A DNA stretch of 64,000 bases from an uncultured Lachnospiraceae bacterium (GTDB taxonomy: Bacteria; Bacillota; Clostridia; Lachnospirales; Lachnospiraceae). The notes under the pieces are model-generated. The model searched no databases. It saw nothing but the letters and a program-made list of their open reading frames with translations, and was not told the origin of the DNA. A program made the position numbers and the translations under genes. The stretch's first letter is position 1; each line of letters starts with the position of its first letter. Shown here piece after piece: positions 25,385 to 34,281 of this stretch. The stretch lies in the NCBI GenBank assembly GCA_947626285.1, contig CANQRR010000010.1, forward strand, positions 1 through 64,000. The letters run 5' to 3'.

Positions 25385-27175
25385 GTGAACGATGTAAAAA
25401 ATGATGCGGTGTATGATTTTGTGAAAGACACGCTGCTGGACAATTTCCTCAAGCTTGCCAGAGTGAATGTACTGACAGGCGAATATGACTTTATGAAGTA
25501 TGACATCGTGATGCGGGAAGAGGGATATGAGAATATCTCCAGCATATATAACTACATTGAAAAGCAGGTCACGGACGGACTGGTGCTGTCCGAGTACGCT
25601 GGGGAATATCTGAAATTTGCGAATCCCGAATACGTACAGAAGCGTGTGTTCGGCGGAGACCGGAGGATCATCCAGAGCTACAAGAGAAAAGTGCACGGCG
25701 GCAATATGTGGGTCACGTTCGGGATCGTGGGGCCGAAGGGCTGCAGCAGGGAGAATCCCTGGGTCGTGTTCTACTGGAGAGAGGCGGATTCAGATACGAC
25801 GACGATGGTCGACGCGCTCTCCACGCTCTCGGCGATCTATTACAAGATTCTGAAGATCAACCTCACCACGGACCGTTTTCAGGTTATTAAGGTGAGCGAA
25901 TATGAGAGAGGGCACTTTGTGAACCGGCTGAACCGGATCACGGACTGGTGGCGGGAGTTCGCAGAGGGTGGAAACGTCTACGAGGAGGATCTGGAAGTCT
26001 ACCGGGAATTCACGGACGCGGAACGTTTAAGGAAGGTCTTCCGGGAGGACAGCATCAGCGCGCAGAGCTGCCGTTACCGAAGGCTGGTGGACGATACCTA
26101 TCGCTGGGCGCAGATGGAGCTGACACCCAGCATCGAGTATGAGGATGACAATCAGGTCCTGGTCCTGTACATCAAGGATGTCCACGACGTGTATCTCAAG
26201 GAACTGCGCAATCGCGAGGCGCTGCTCGACAGTTACCACAGGGACGCGCTGACGAGGCTGTTCAACCGCCATAAATACGAGGAGGACCTGAGGGAGCTGT
26301 CAAGGGGAGACGAAGCGTACCTCACCTGCATGTATGTGGATGTGAACGGACTGCACGAGCTGAACAATCATCTTGGACACGAAAAGGGCGACGATATGCT
26401 GTGCAGCGTGGCGGATACGCTGAAGCGCTTCTTCCCGGAAGAGTCGGTCTACCGCATCGGAGGCGACGAGTTTGTCATGCTGAGCACGAGGCTCTCCAGG
26501 GAGACGGTGGAGCATATTCTGCTCGAGGTGCGCAGAGAACTTCTGAAGGATAACTATGAGATTTCTGTCGGGGTGGAACACGGACGCCGCGAGCTGAGCG
26601 CATACAAGATCGTGGGCGCGGCGGAGCTCGCCATGAGGAAAGACAAGGAGCGCTACTACCGTGAGAACGGCAGAGACCGCAGGCGTCGCGTGCTGAACGA
26701 AGAGCTGGAGAAGACGCTGGAGGCGAAGAAGTACGCGGAGCGTTTTCTGAACGTGATATCGGATAAATATGCGGGGGTCTATTTCGTGGATCTGAAGAAA
26801 GACACCCTGCAGCACATCTACATACCGGAGTACTTCCTGGAGCTTTTGGAAGAGACGGACTATTGTTACAGCAAGGCGATGCGGCTTTACATTGACAAGT
26901 ATGTGGAGAAAGAATACCAGCCTCTGCTTTTGAGCGTGATCGACTACGAGGAGTTGACGAGAAGGCTGCGCACGGAGGCGCAGGGCGACGTCTCGCTCGT
27001 CTACCGGAAAGTGGACGGCAAATACGTGTCGCTGCGCATCCTGGAGCTGGAGCAGTATACAGAGGAGAAATATGAGACGATCTGGATCTTCTCAGAGAGA
27101 GTGTTCCAGGCCGACAATCTGGGAAATTTAAATACAGGGAGACAGTGGAATTATGAAGAAACTATCAACGGGTAA
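25385..27175 (+). CDS. GGDEF-domain protein (probable diguanylate cyclase) with flanking sensory regions
   Basis: The 596-residue protein is predicted soluble, with no membrane helix. A long N-terminal region (1 to about 290) looks like PAS-type sensor folds. The GGDEF domain follows (about 290-425), starting with DALTRLFNRHKYEEDL and carrying an intact RIGGDEF active site (359-363), so it should be able to make cyclic di-GMP. No RxxD inhibitory site is seen just upstream of it. A second PAS-like region occupies about 435-580. GTG 25385 has AGGAAG eight bases upstream and is chosen over the longer TTG 25340 reading. Its last 23 bases overlap the next gene. Confidence 0.82.
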   Translation: MNDVKNDAVYDFVKDTLLDNFLKLARVNVLTGEYDFMKYDIVMREEGYENISSIYNYIEKQVTDGLVLSEYAGEYLKFANPEYVQKRVFGGDRRIIQSYKRKVHGGNMWVTFGIVGPKGCSRENPWVVFYWREADSDTTTMVDALSTLSAIYYKILKINLTTDRFQVIKVSEYERGHFVNRLNRITDWWREFAEGGNVYEEDLEVYREFTDAERLRKVFREDSISAQSCRYRRLVDDTYRWAQMELTPSIEYEDDNQVLVLYIKDVHDVYLKELRNREALLDSYHRDALTRLFNRHKYEEDLRELSRGDEAYLTCMYVDVNGLHELNNHLGHEKGDDMLCSVADTLKRFFPEESVYRIGGDEFVMLSTRLSRETVEHILLEVRRELLKDNYEISVGVEHGRRELSAYKIVGAAELAMRKDKERYYRENGRDRRRRVLNEELEKTLEAKKYAERFLNVISDKYAGVYFVDLKKDTLQHIYIPEYFLELLEETDYCYSKAMRLYIDKYVEKEYQPLLLSVIDYEELTRRLRTEAQGDVSLVYRKVDGKYVSLRILELEQYTEEKYETIWIFSERVFQADNLGNLNTGRQWNYEETING

Positions 27176-28505
27176 GATTTGGGCGTTTGCCACAGGCCAG
27201 CTCGGCTGGTCGCTGATGTCGGGACTGATCTCAAACTGGCTGGTGTACTTCTATCAGCCGGATGAGACCGCGATCGGTCAGGGACAGACTCTGTTTATTC
27301 CGCAGGGCCTTGTGATCCTCGGAATTTTCACGGTGATCGGTGCGATCACGGCGTTCGGACGCATCTTTGACGCGGTCACGGATCCGCTGATCGCGTCCTG
27401 GTCGGACCGCTGCACTTCGCCGAAGGGCAGGCGCATGCCGTTTCTGCGCTATGCGTCCTTCCCGCTGTCAATTGCGACGGTGCTCGTGTTCTGGTCGCCG
27501 ATCAACAAGACGAGCTGGATCAACGCGGCGTTTTTGTTTGTGATGGTAATGACCTACTATCTGTCGATCACCGCGTACTGTACGCCGTACAACGCGCTGA
27601 TCTCGGAGCTCGGACACACGCAGCAGGAGAGGCTGAACATTTCGACGGTCATCTCGTTCACCTACATCGCGGGCACGGCGGTGGCCTACCTCGCGCCGAT
27701 GATCTGGGGCGCGTTTATCCCGGCGTTCGGCAGGGTGAACGCGATTCGTGTGACCTTCACGGGCATGGCGGTCATCGCGTTCTGCTGCATGCAGGTGCCG
27801 GTCATCGCGATCAAAGAAAAGGAGTACGTGAACACGGTGCCGACGCAGGACGGCGCGTTCGGCTCGCTCGTGGCGACGTTTAAGAACGCGGAGTTCCGCA
27901 AGTTCGTGGCGTCCGACATCCTTTACTGGATCGCGATCACGATGTTCCAGACCGGACTTCCGTTTTTTGTGACGAGCCTTCTGAAGCTGCCGGAGACGAT
28001 GACGACGATCTATTTCGTGGGGATGACGGCGATCTCCCTGGTGTTCTATATCCCGATCAACAAGCTGACGCCGAAGCTCGGCAAGAAGAAGCTGATCACC
28101 TTCGCGTTTGTGATCTTCTGCGCGGCGTATTTCTACACCGGTTTTCTGGGGAGGATTCCGGGCATTCCGGCGGAAGTCCAGGGCGCGGTGCTGACCGTGG
28201 CGGCTGCTCTGCCGATGGCGATCTTCGGCATTCTTCCTCAGGCGGTCGTGGCGGATATCGCGCAGAGCGACGCGAAACTCACGGGGAGCAACCGCGAGGG
28301 CATGTTCTACGCGGCGCGCACGTTTGCGTTTAAGATGGGCCAGAGCGTCTCGATGCTGCTGTTCACGGCGGTGTCCACGATCGGGGCGGCGGCCGGGACC
28401 GGTTACCGCATGACGGCGTTTCTCGCTGCGGTGTTCTGTGTGCTCGGCGGGATCGTGTTCCTGACCTACAATGAGATCAAGATCAATAAGATTATCAATG
28501 ATTGA
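27153..28505 (+). CDS. GPH-family sugar:cation symporter (MelB-like, MFS)
   Basis: The 450-residue protein has about 12 membrane helices. GPH features are GRIFDAVTDPLIASWSDR in helix 2 and the following loop, SPKGRRMPFLRYASFP, and the TPYNALISELGHTQQERL segment. It should import a glycoside or hexuronide with Na+ or H+. No glycosidase is adjacent, so the substrate is open. The start overlaps the end of the GGDEF gene by 23 bases, implying co-transcription. Confidence 0.88.
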   Translation: MKKLSTGKIWAFATGQLGWSLMSGLISNWLVYFYQPDETAIGQGQTLFIPQGLVILGIFTVIGAITAFGRIFDAVTDPLIASWSDRCTSPKGRRMPFLRYASFPLSIATVLVFWSPINKTSWINAAFLFVMVMTYYLSITAYCTPYNALISELGHTQQERLNISTVISFTYIAGTAVAYLAPMIWGAFIPAFGRVNAIRVTFTGMAVIAFCCMQVPVIAIKEKEYVNTVPTQDGAFGSLVATFKNAEFRKFVASDILYWIAITMFQTGLPFFVTSLLKLPETMTTIYFVGMTAISLVFYIPINKLTPKLGKKKLITFAFVIFCAAYFYTGFLGRIPGIPAEVQGAVLTVAAALPMAIFGILPQAVVADIAQSDAKLTGSNREGMFYAARTFAFKMGQSVSMLLFTAVSTIGAAAGTGYRMTAFLAAVFCVLGGIVFLTYNEIKINKIIND

Positions 28506-28582
28506 TAAACACAAACGCGCGGGTAAAAACAGGCGAGGGAACAGATACAGATAAAACGGTAAATTGAGATTGGGCAAGAGTT

Positions 28583-29572
28583 ATGGAAGAAAAGAATTTT
28601 GTGTTGAGCGAAGAGACTTATTTTGAGGAGATGCGGCAGCGGGTGCTGCCGTATCTGGCACAGCGCAAAAAAGAGCTGTGGCTGGAGCGGGAGCCGGGGA
28701 AGCGGCAGTACTGCGTCCGCTACCTCGCGGATGAGGCGGTGGGGACCGTAGTCGTCGTGCACGGCTTTACTGAGACGGCGGAGAAGTATCAGGAGGTCGT
28801 CTGGTATTTTCTGAGCCACGGATACAACGTGTATGTGCCGGAACACTGCGGCCACGGATACAGCTACCGTCTGGTGGAGGGCGACCTGTCGCTCGTGCAT
28901 GTGGACCGCTATGAGCGCTACGTCGCGGATCTGCTCGCGGTGGCGGAGAGGGCGGCGAAGGAACAGAAGGGTCTGCCGCTGTTTTTGTACGCGCATTCAA
29001 TGGGCGGCGGAGTCGGGGCGGCGGCGCTCTCGAGACAGCCGAAGCTGTTCGCGCGGGCGGTGCTCACATCGCCGATGATCCGGCCGATCACGAGCGGTGT
29101 TCCGTGGCCTCTGGCGAAACTGTTGGCAGGTTTGCTCTGCAGAATCGGGCGGGCGGACAAGTATGTGCCGGGAGGGCATCCGTTCGACGGGCAGGAGACT
29201 TTTGAGGGAAGTCCGTCGACCTGCCGGGAGCGTTACGATTTTTACCAGAGGCGGAGAGAGGAGGAGCCGCGCTATCAGATGAGCTCTCCGTCGTGCGGCT
29301 GGCTGCACGAGGCGGTCAGGCTGAACCGTTATCTTCAGTCGGATGGCTGGAAGCGCGTCGAGACTCCGTTTCTGCTCTTTCAGGCGGAGGACGACAGTTT
29401 TGTTTGGGGGAGCGAGCAGGAGCGCTTCGTGGAAAAGGTAAATCAGAACGGGAAGACCTCCGCGCGGCTGGTGCATGTGCCGCGGACAAAGCATGAGATC
29501 TTTAATTCCGCGAGCAGCGTGCTGGAGCCGTATTGGGAGGAGATATTGGAGTTCTTCGCAGGAAGCTTTTAA
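28583..29572 (+). CDS. Alpha/beta hydrolase (lysophospholipase/monoacylglycerol lipase-like)
   Basis: The 329-residue serine hydrolase has the oxyanion region VVVHGFTETAEKY, the HGYS segment, the nucleophile elbow AHSMGGG (Ser139), an acid in LFQAEDDSF and a histidine in RTKHEIFN, completing the triad. The arrangement resembles PldB and monoglyceride lipase. There is no signal peptide, so it acts in the cytoplasm, probably on lipids or small esters. It may be co-transcribed with the GPH symporter 77 bases upstream. Confidence 0.85.
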   Translation: MEEKNFVLSEETYFEEMRQRVLPYLAQRKKELWLEREPGKRQYCVRYLADEAVGTVVVVHGFTETAEKYQEVVWYFLSHGYNVYVPEHCGHGYSYRLVEGDLSLVHVDRYERYVADLLAVAERAAKEQKGLPLFLYAHSMGGGVGAAALSRQPKLFARAVLTSPMIRPITSGVPWPLAKLLAGLLCRIGRADKYVPGGHPFDGQETFEGSPSTCRERYDFYQRRREEEPRYQMSSPSCGWLHEAVRLNRYLQSDGWKRVETPFLLFQAEDDSFVWGSEQERFVEKVNQNGKTSARLVHVPRTKHEIFNSASSVLEPYWEEILEFFAGSF

Positions 29573-29991
29573 TAGAGTTCGTGTTTCGTTTATTCTATCA
29601 TAGCGGCGTCGGCTGTAATAGTCCGCTGTCCGCCGATTGTCCTCCTACATCTGTCTGCCTGCGTCGGATTGCATCCGCCTCAGATCAGACATCTGTATCG
29701 TACCTTGCCGTGCGAAGCACGCCCGCCTGACGGGCATGCATTACGGGATGCCCTGTGGGTAGACATGTCGGAACAGCCGGACCACCACAGCCTTTCGCCG
29801 GGGAGTGTATCGCAACCGTAGACAGGAACCGCAGGGATTTCCGGGGCTTTTCCGGCACAAACTGAAGAAAGAAAGTTTTACGCTTCCCAACATGTATCTA
29901 CAGTTTTGCCGGGAAAGTTCCCAGGAAGGGTACCGTGCGGTTTCGTCCGAAGTGAATTAAACGCGAATTAAAAAAATCGGGTGACAATACT
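29573..29991. other. 419-base gene-free region with several potential hairpins before larE
   Basis: No convincing gene is present. Hairpins include CGTGC-gaa-GCACG (29709-29721), GCCCG/CGGGC (29721-29735) and GGGCAT/ATGCCC (29732-29753). The last two share bases and cannot form together, a pattern seen in switches. Further right TTTCCGGCA near 29850 can pair with TGCCGGGAAA near 29908. No known riboswitch consensus was recognised. It could be a long leader of larE or a separate small RNA. Confidence 0.4.
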
Positions 29992-30807
29992 ATGAGTACG
30001 ATTCAGGAAAAGTATGCGAAACTCCAAATGATATTACGGGAGATGGGCAGCGTGGCGATCGCCTTTTCGGGCGGCGTGGATTCCACGTTTCTGCTGAAAG
30101 CTGCACAGGATGCGCTGGGTGAGAGGGCTGTCGCGGTGACGGCCCACTCCTGTTTTTTCCCGGAAAGAGAGAGCGGGGAGGCGGAAGCCTTCTGCAGGGA
30201 GAACGGAATCGACCAGATCGTCGTGGAGGAGGACATCCTCAGTGTAGAAGGGATACGGGAAAATCCGCCGGACCGCTGTTATCTGTGCAAGAGGACGCTG
30301 TTCGGACGGATCTTGCAGATTGCGCGGGATCGCGGGATCGCGGCGGTTGTGGAGGGCTCGAACATGGACGACACCGGGGATTACCGGCCCGGCATGAGAG
30401 CCGTGCGGGAGCTTGGCGTGCGAAGTCCGCTGCAGGAGACCGGATTCTACAAGGCGGAGATCCGTGAGCTGTCGCGACAGCTCGGGCTTCCGACCTGGGA
30501 AAAACCGTCGTACGCCTGTCTGGCTTCGCGTTTTGTGTACGGGGAGACGATCGACGAGGAACGCCTGCGCATGGTCGACCGGGCGGAACAGCTGTTGCTT
30601 CGTCTTGGGTTCCGGCAGATGCGCGTGCGCGTGCACGGCACGCTGGCGCGGATCGAGCTGCCGGCGGAGGAGATCGGGCGGATCGCGGACGAGCACCTGC
30701 GCGGGCAGATCGTGGAGCAGCTGCGGGAGTATGGATTTACCTATGTGACGCTGGATCTGCAGGGATACCGGACCGGGAGCATGAATGAAGTACTGACCGT
30801 GAAGTGA
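29992..30807 (+). CDS. larE: LarE-type ATP-dependent sulfur transferase (three-cysteine form)
   Basis: The 271-residue PP-loop enzyme has AFSGGVDSTFLL (24-35) and LarE-specific cysteines: Cys96 and Cys99 in DRCYLCK and Cys176 in YACLASR. LarE supplies sulfur for the nickel-pincer cofactor of lactate racemase. The single-cysteine Lactobacillus enzyme sacrifices Cys176, whereas enzymes with three cysteines are known to hold a [4Fe-4S] cluster; this one has the three-cysteine set. No larA, larB or larC is in the window, so cofactor use is inferred. The stop overlaps an in-frame GTG of the next reading frame. Confidence 0.88.
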   Translation: MSTIQEKYAKLQMILREMGSVAIAFSGGVDSTFLLKAAQDALGERAVAVTAHSCFFPERESGEAEAFCRENGIDQIVVEEDILSVEGIRENPPDRCYLCKRTLFGRILQIARDRGIAAVVEGSNMDDTGDYRPGMRAVRELGVRSPLQETGFYKAEIRELSRQLGLPTWEKPSYACLASRFVYGETIDEERLRMVDRAEQLLLRLGFRQMRVRVHGTLARIELPAEEIGRIADEHLRGQIVEQLREYGFTYVTLDLQGYRTGSMNEVLTVK

Positions 30808-30854
30808 ACGCCAACTCTGATATAGGAGCTGTGTTAAATGGCGGAAAGTTCAGG

Positions 30855-31409
30855 ATGGGTGAGAAGATGAAAGGAAAGCTGAAGAAAGCGCTTATCGTCC
30901 TATTGATCTTTGTGGGGATTCTTGCGTTGGCAGTGCTCGGACTTGGAATCTATTTTATCGCCGTGAAGCCGAAAGCGGACATCAGTGAGATTCCGCAGAA
31001 TCTTGGCATTTCCGTGATCTTATCCGATGTTGTTTCCGCGCCCTCTGAGGACGAGGAGGATCTCAACTGGTATGGGACGCTTGAGGAGGCGGGTGCGGAC
31101 ACGAGCCTGATCGAGCGCAGTGTATTTTATGGAGGATACGACACAGCGGAGCGGATCAAGGCGTTCGAGGGCGACGACCAGTGTATGGCAGTCAACGCCT
31201 ATGTCAATCCGGAGAACGAGAACAGTGATTTTGTCTCCTTTGTGCTTTATCACAGGCGCGACGGGAAATACTCGCAGCCGTACAAGATCTTCTCGACCTG
31301 GATCGATCTGAACAACGACGATATGTACCGCTACGATTGCGACGACGCGGCCGTGAGTCTCCTCAGTCTGGAGGATGCGCTCGGCTTGACGGTCGACACG
31401 GGAGACTGA
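30855..31409 (+). CDS. Membrane-anchored hypothetical protein, ends at an in-frame UGA
   Basis: ATG 30855 follows GGAAAG at six bases. The 184-residue product has a basic start (MGEKMKGKLKK), one membrane helix (about 12-35) and an extracytoplasmic acidic domain. The reading frame meets TGA at 31407-31409 but stays open in the same frame for 77 more codons with similar composition. The gene is therefore probably the front part of a 262-codon protein. I do not recognise the family. Confidence 0.6.
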   Translation: MGEKMKGKLKKALIVLLIFVGILALAVLGLGIYFIAVKPKADISEIPQNLGISVILSDVVSAPSEDEEDLNWYGTLEEAGADTSLIERSVFYGGYDTAERIKAFEGDDQCMAVNAYVNPENENSDFVSFVLYHRRDGKYSQPYKIFSTWIDLNNDDMYRYDCDDAAVSLLSLEDALGLTVDTGD

Positions 31410-31643
31410 AACAAGCTGTACTGTGGATTCTGGACGGATGAGGCGGAGACAGGCTCCCTGACCTTTGCCGGGCGGGAAGTGGACGGCGTGGAGAAGGTCG
31501 ATTATTTTGACACACTCTATTATTTCTGGTATCTTACCCTGCCGGATGCCGAGAAGCGGTTGCAGAACATCGATTACGGCAACTATACCTGTCAGGAGCT
31601 GATCGACGCGCTGGAAGTGCAGTATGAGAAAACGGCGGAGTGA
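31410..31643 (+). pseudogene. C-terminal continuation of the preceding gene, separated by UGA
   Basis: The codons after TGA 31407 read in frame from NKLYCGFWTDEAETGSLTF to LEVQYEKTAE and stop at 31641-31643. The stretch has protein-like content and no good start of its own. A TGG-to-TGA nonsense change or a sequencing error is the simplest explanation. No clear SECIS-like hairpin follows the UGA, so selenocysteine insertion is not supported. Confidence 0.55.
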
Positions 31644-31695
31644 CGGGAGAAAAGAAACGCGAAACGGGCAAGGAAGCCTGAAGTGGGAAAGATGC

Positions 31696-31724
31696 TTGCA
31701 ATCTCTGAATGTTTCCTGTACAAT
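31696..31724 (+). promoter_or_regulatory. Promoter for the cysteine desulfurase-thiI operon
   Basis: TTGCAA (31696-31701) and TACAAT (31719-31724) with an exact 17-base spacer, 65 bases before the cysteine desulfurase start. Confidence 0.65.
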
Positions 31725-31789
31725 AGCATATCGACAAACTACCTGATCTTCAGCTAAGGCGGAGACGGAATGAAAACGGGGACTGAGGC

Positions 31790-33022
31790 ATGGAAGCATA
31801 TCTGGACAATTCGGCGACGACACGCTGCACCGAGGGGGTGCGGGACGTCGTCGTGCGCGCGATGACCGAAGATTACGGGAATCCCTCGTCGCAGCACGGA
31901 AAGGGCGTGGAGGCGGAGCGCATCCTGCGAAAGGCGCGCGAGACGCTGGCCGCGACGCTCAAGGTCAGCGAGAAGGAGATCTACTTCACCTCGGGCGCCA
32001 CAGAGTCGAATAACTGGGCGATCATCGGCGCGGCAATGGCAAACCGGCGCGCGGGCATGCATCTGATTACGACGGCGATCGAGCATGCGGCGGTGCTGGA
32101 GCCGATGGCGTATCTGGAGAAGCAGGGTTTCCGGGTGACTTATCTGCCGGTGGACGCGAAGGGTCACATCCGCCTTGAGGATCTGGAGGAGGCGCTCTGT
32201 GAGGAGACGATCCTCGTCTCGATTATGTACGTCAACAATGAGATCGGGACGATCGAGCCGATCGCGGAGGCCGGGAAGCTGATCAAGACGCGCAGTCCGC
32301 ATACGCTGTTTCATGTGGACGCGGTGCAGGCCTATGGAAAGATGGAGATCCGCCCGAAGAAGCTGGGCGTGGACATGCTCTCGGTGAGCGCGCACAAGAT
32401 CCATGGTCCGAAAGGCGTCGGCTTCCTATATGTGAATGAGAAGACGAAGCTTCAGCCGATGATGCTCGGCGGCGGGCAGCAGAAGGGGATGCGTTCCGGC
32501 ACGGACAATGTCCCCGGCGCGGCGGGACTCGCGGAGGCGGCGAGGGAGGCGTATGCACAGCTCGGGCAGAGTACAGAGCATCTTCTGAAATTGAAAAAGC
32601 GCATGATGGACGGGCTGAAAACTCTGTCAGACGAGCTGTCGAAAAGCAACGCAGAGCCTGTGAAGCAGGGCGAAACGGCAGGAAAGCCGGATGCGAAGAA
32701 ACCCTGCATCGTCATCCATTCGGAGGAGGGCGACAAGAGCGCGCCTCACATCGTGAGCGCGGCGTTTCCGGGGGTGCGCAGCGAGGTGCTGCTGCACGCG
32801 CTCGAGGAGCGCGGCGTCTATGTGTCGGCCGGTTCCGCCTGCACGACGAACAAGAAGGTGCCGGTCAGCGGCGTGCTCAGGGAACTGCATCTGCTAAAGG
32901 AGTTGGCGGAGTCGACGCTGCGTTTCAGCTTCAGCCGTTTCACGACGGAGGCGGAGATCGACTACTGCCTGGAAGCGCTTCGGGAGCTGCTTCCGGTGCT
33001 CGCGCGGTACGCGCGGCACTGA
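31790..33022 (+). CDS. Cysteine desulfurase (NifS/IscS family)
   Basis: The 410-residue PLP enzyme releases sulfur from cysteine as a protein persulfide. It has the PLP lysine in SAHKIHGPKG (Lys203), the DNSATTR start, the ATESNNWAI segment and the catalytic cysteine in SAGSACTTNK (Cys351). About 25 residues rich in Lys, Glu and Asn (about 280-304) look like an insertion. The adjacent thiI gene, 21 bases downstream, indicates that it feeds sulfur to tRNA 4-thiouridine synthesis, as NifZ does for ThiI in Bacillus. Confidence 0.93.
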   Translation: MEAYLDNSATTRCTEGVRDVVVRAMTEDYGNPSSQHGKGVEAERILRKARETLAATLKVSEKEIYFTSGATESNNWAIIGAAMANRRAGMHLITTAIEHAAVLEPMAYLEKQGFRVTYLPVDAKGHIRLEDLEEALCEETILVSIMYVNNEIGTIEPIAEAGKLIKTRSPHTLFHVDAVQAYGKMEIRPKKLGVDMLSVSAHKIHGPKGVGFLYVNEKTKLQPMMLGGGQQKGMRSGTDNVPGAAGLAEAAREAYAQLGQSTEHLLKLKKRMMDGLKTLSDELSKSNAEPVKQGETAGKPDAKKPCIVIHSEEGDKSAPHIVSAAFPGVRSEVLLHALEERGVYVSAGSACTTNKKVPVSGVLRELHLLKELAESTLRFSFSRFTTEAEIDYCLEALRELLPVLARYARH

Positions 33023-33043
33023 ATACATGAATGGAGAGAGCAT

Positions 33044-34222
33044 ATGTTTCAGACATTTCTGATCAAATATGGAGAAATTGCGATCAAGGGGAAGAACCGC
33101 CATCTGTTTGAGGACGCGCTGGTGAAGCAGATCTGCCATGCGCTGAAGCGGGTGGAGGGAGACTTCCATGTATACAAGGAGCAGGGACGCATCTATATCG
33201 ACTGCGATCCTGGTTACGATTACGATGAGACAGTCGAAGCTCTGCAGAAGGTGTTCGGCATCGTCGGGATCTGCCCGGTCATGAAGTGCGCGGACGAGGG
33301 TGTACAGAAGCTCGGGGACGACGTCGTGAAATTTCTGCGGCAGGCATACGACCGCCACGACCAGAGCTTCAAGGTATTCACCAGACGCCCGAAGAAGAGC
33401 TTCCCGATTGACTCGATGGAGGCAAATGCGGAGCTCGGCGGCCGTATTCTCGACGCGTTTCCGGACATGCGTGTGGACGTGCATGAGCCGGAGCTGCAGC
33501 TGTATGTGGAGATCCGGGATGAGATCTTCATCTACTCGAAGATCATTCCGGGACCGGGCGGTATGCCGGTTGGCACGAACGGGCGGGCCATGCTGCTGCT
33601 CTCCGGGGGAATCGACAGTCCGGTGGCGGGCTATATGATCAGCAAGCGCGGCGTCAGTCTGGACGCGGTGTACTTCCATGCGCCGCCCTATACGAGTGAG
33701 CGGGCGAAGCAGAAAGTGATCGATCTGGCGAAGATCATCGCCGCGTACACAGGGCCGATTCGCCTGCACGTTGTGAATTTCACGGAAATTCAGCTTTACA
33801 TTTACGACAAGTGTCCGCACGATGAACTGACGATCATCATGCGGCGTTACATGATGCGCATCGCCGAATACTTTGCCGGCGAGACGAATTCCCACGCGCT
33901 GGTGACGGGCGAGAGCCTTGGGCAGGTGGCGAGCCAGACGATGCAGAGTCTCGCTGCGACGAACGAGGTGTGCACGATGCCGGTGTTCCGTCCGCTGATC
34001 GGTTTTGACAAGCAGGAGATCGTGGACATCGCGCAGAAGATCGATACGTTCGAGACCTCGATCCTCCCGTTCGAGGATTGCTGTACGATCTTTGTGGCGA
34101 AGCATCCGGTGACGAAGCCGAACGTGAACATCATCAAGCGCTCCGAAAAAAAGCTCGCCGAAAAAATCGACGAGCTGATGAAAACCGCGCTGGATACGAC
34201 GGAAGTGCTCCTGATTGAATAG
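33044..34222 (+). CDS. thiI: tRNA 4-thiouridine synthase ThiI
   Basis: The 392-residue protein has the N-terminal ferredoxin-like and THUMP domains (about 1-165) and a PP-loop domain with LLLSGGIDSPVAGYM near residue 185 and the GESLGQVASQT motif. The C-terminal rhodanese domain of the E. coli enzyme is absent, as in Bacillus, so a partner cysteine desulfurase must supply persulfide; the gene for one lies directly upstream. The enzyme thiolates U8 of tRNA. Confidence 0.95.
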   Translation: MFQTFLIKYGEIAIKGKNRHLFEDALVKQICHALKRVEGDFHVYKEQGRIYIDCDPGYDYDETVEALQKVFGIVGICPVMKCADEGVQKLGDDVVKFLRQAYDRHDQSFKVFTRRPKKSFPIDSMEANAELGGRILDAFPDMRVDVHEPELQLYVEIRDEIFIYSKIIPGPGGMPVGTNGRAMLLLSGGIDSPVAGYMISKRGVSLDAVYFHAPPYTSERAKQKVIDLAKIIAAYTGPIRLHVVNFTEIQLYIYDKCPHDELTIIMRRYMMRIAEYFAGETNSHALVTGESLGQVASQTMQSLAATNEVCTMPVFRPLIGFDKQEIVDIAQKIDTFETSILPFEDCCTIFVAKHPVTKPNVNIIKRSEKKLAEKIDELMKTALDTTEVLLIE

Positions 34223-34223
34223 G

Positions 34224-34254
34224 CAAAAAAACGGAACTGTTGCAGGACAGTCCC
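34224..34254 (-). terminator. Terminator of the HPr-like gene
   Basis: On the minus strand GGGACTGT pairs with ACAGTTCC (one G-U) and is followed by seven T residues after a G. It lies between convergent genes. Confidence 0.85.
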
Positions 34255-34281
34255 GCGTAGAAAGAGCGAAAAAGGCAACAC

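Noticed and set aside
31407-31409. Selenocysteine codon
   Set aside because: No stable hairpin with a suitable apical loop was found just downstream of the UGA, and no selenium genes are in the window.
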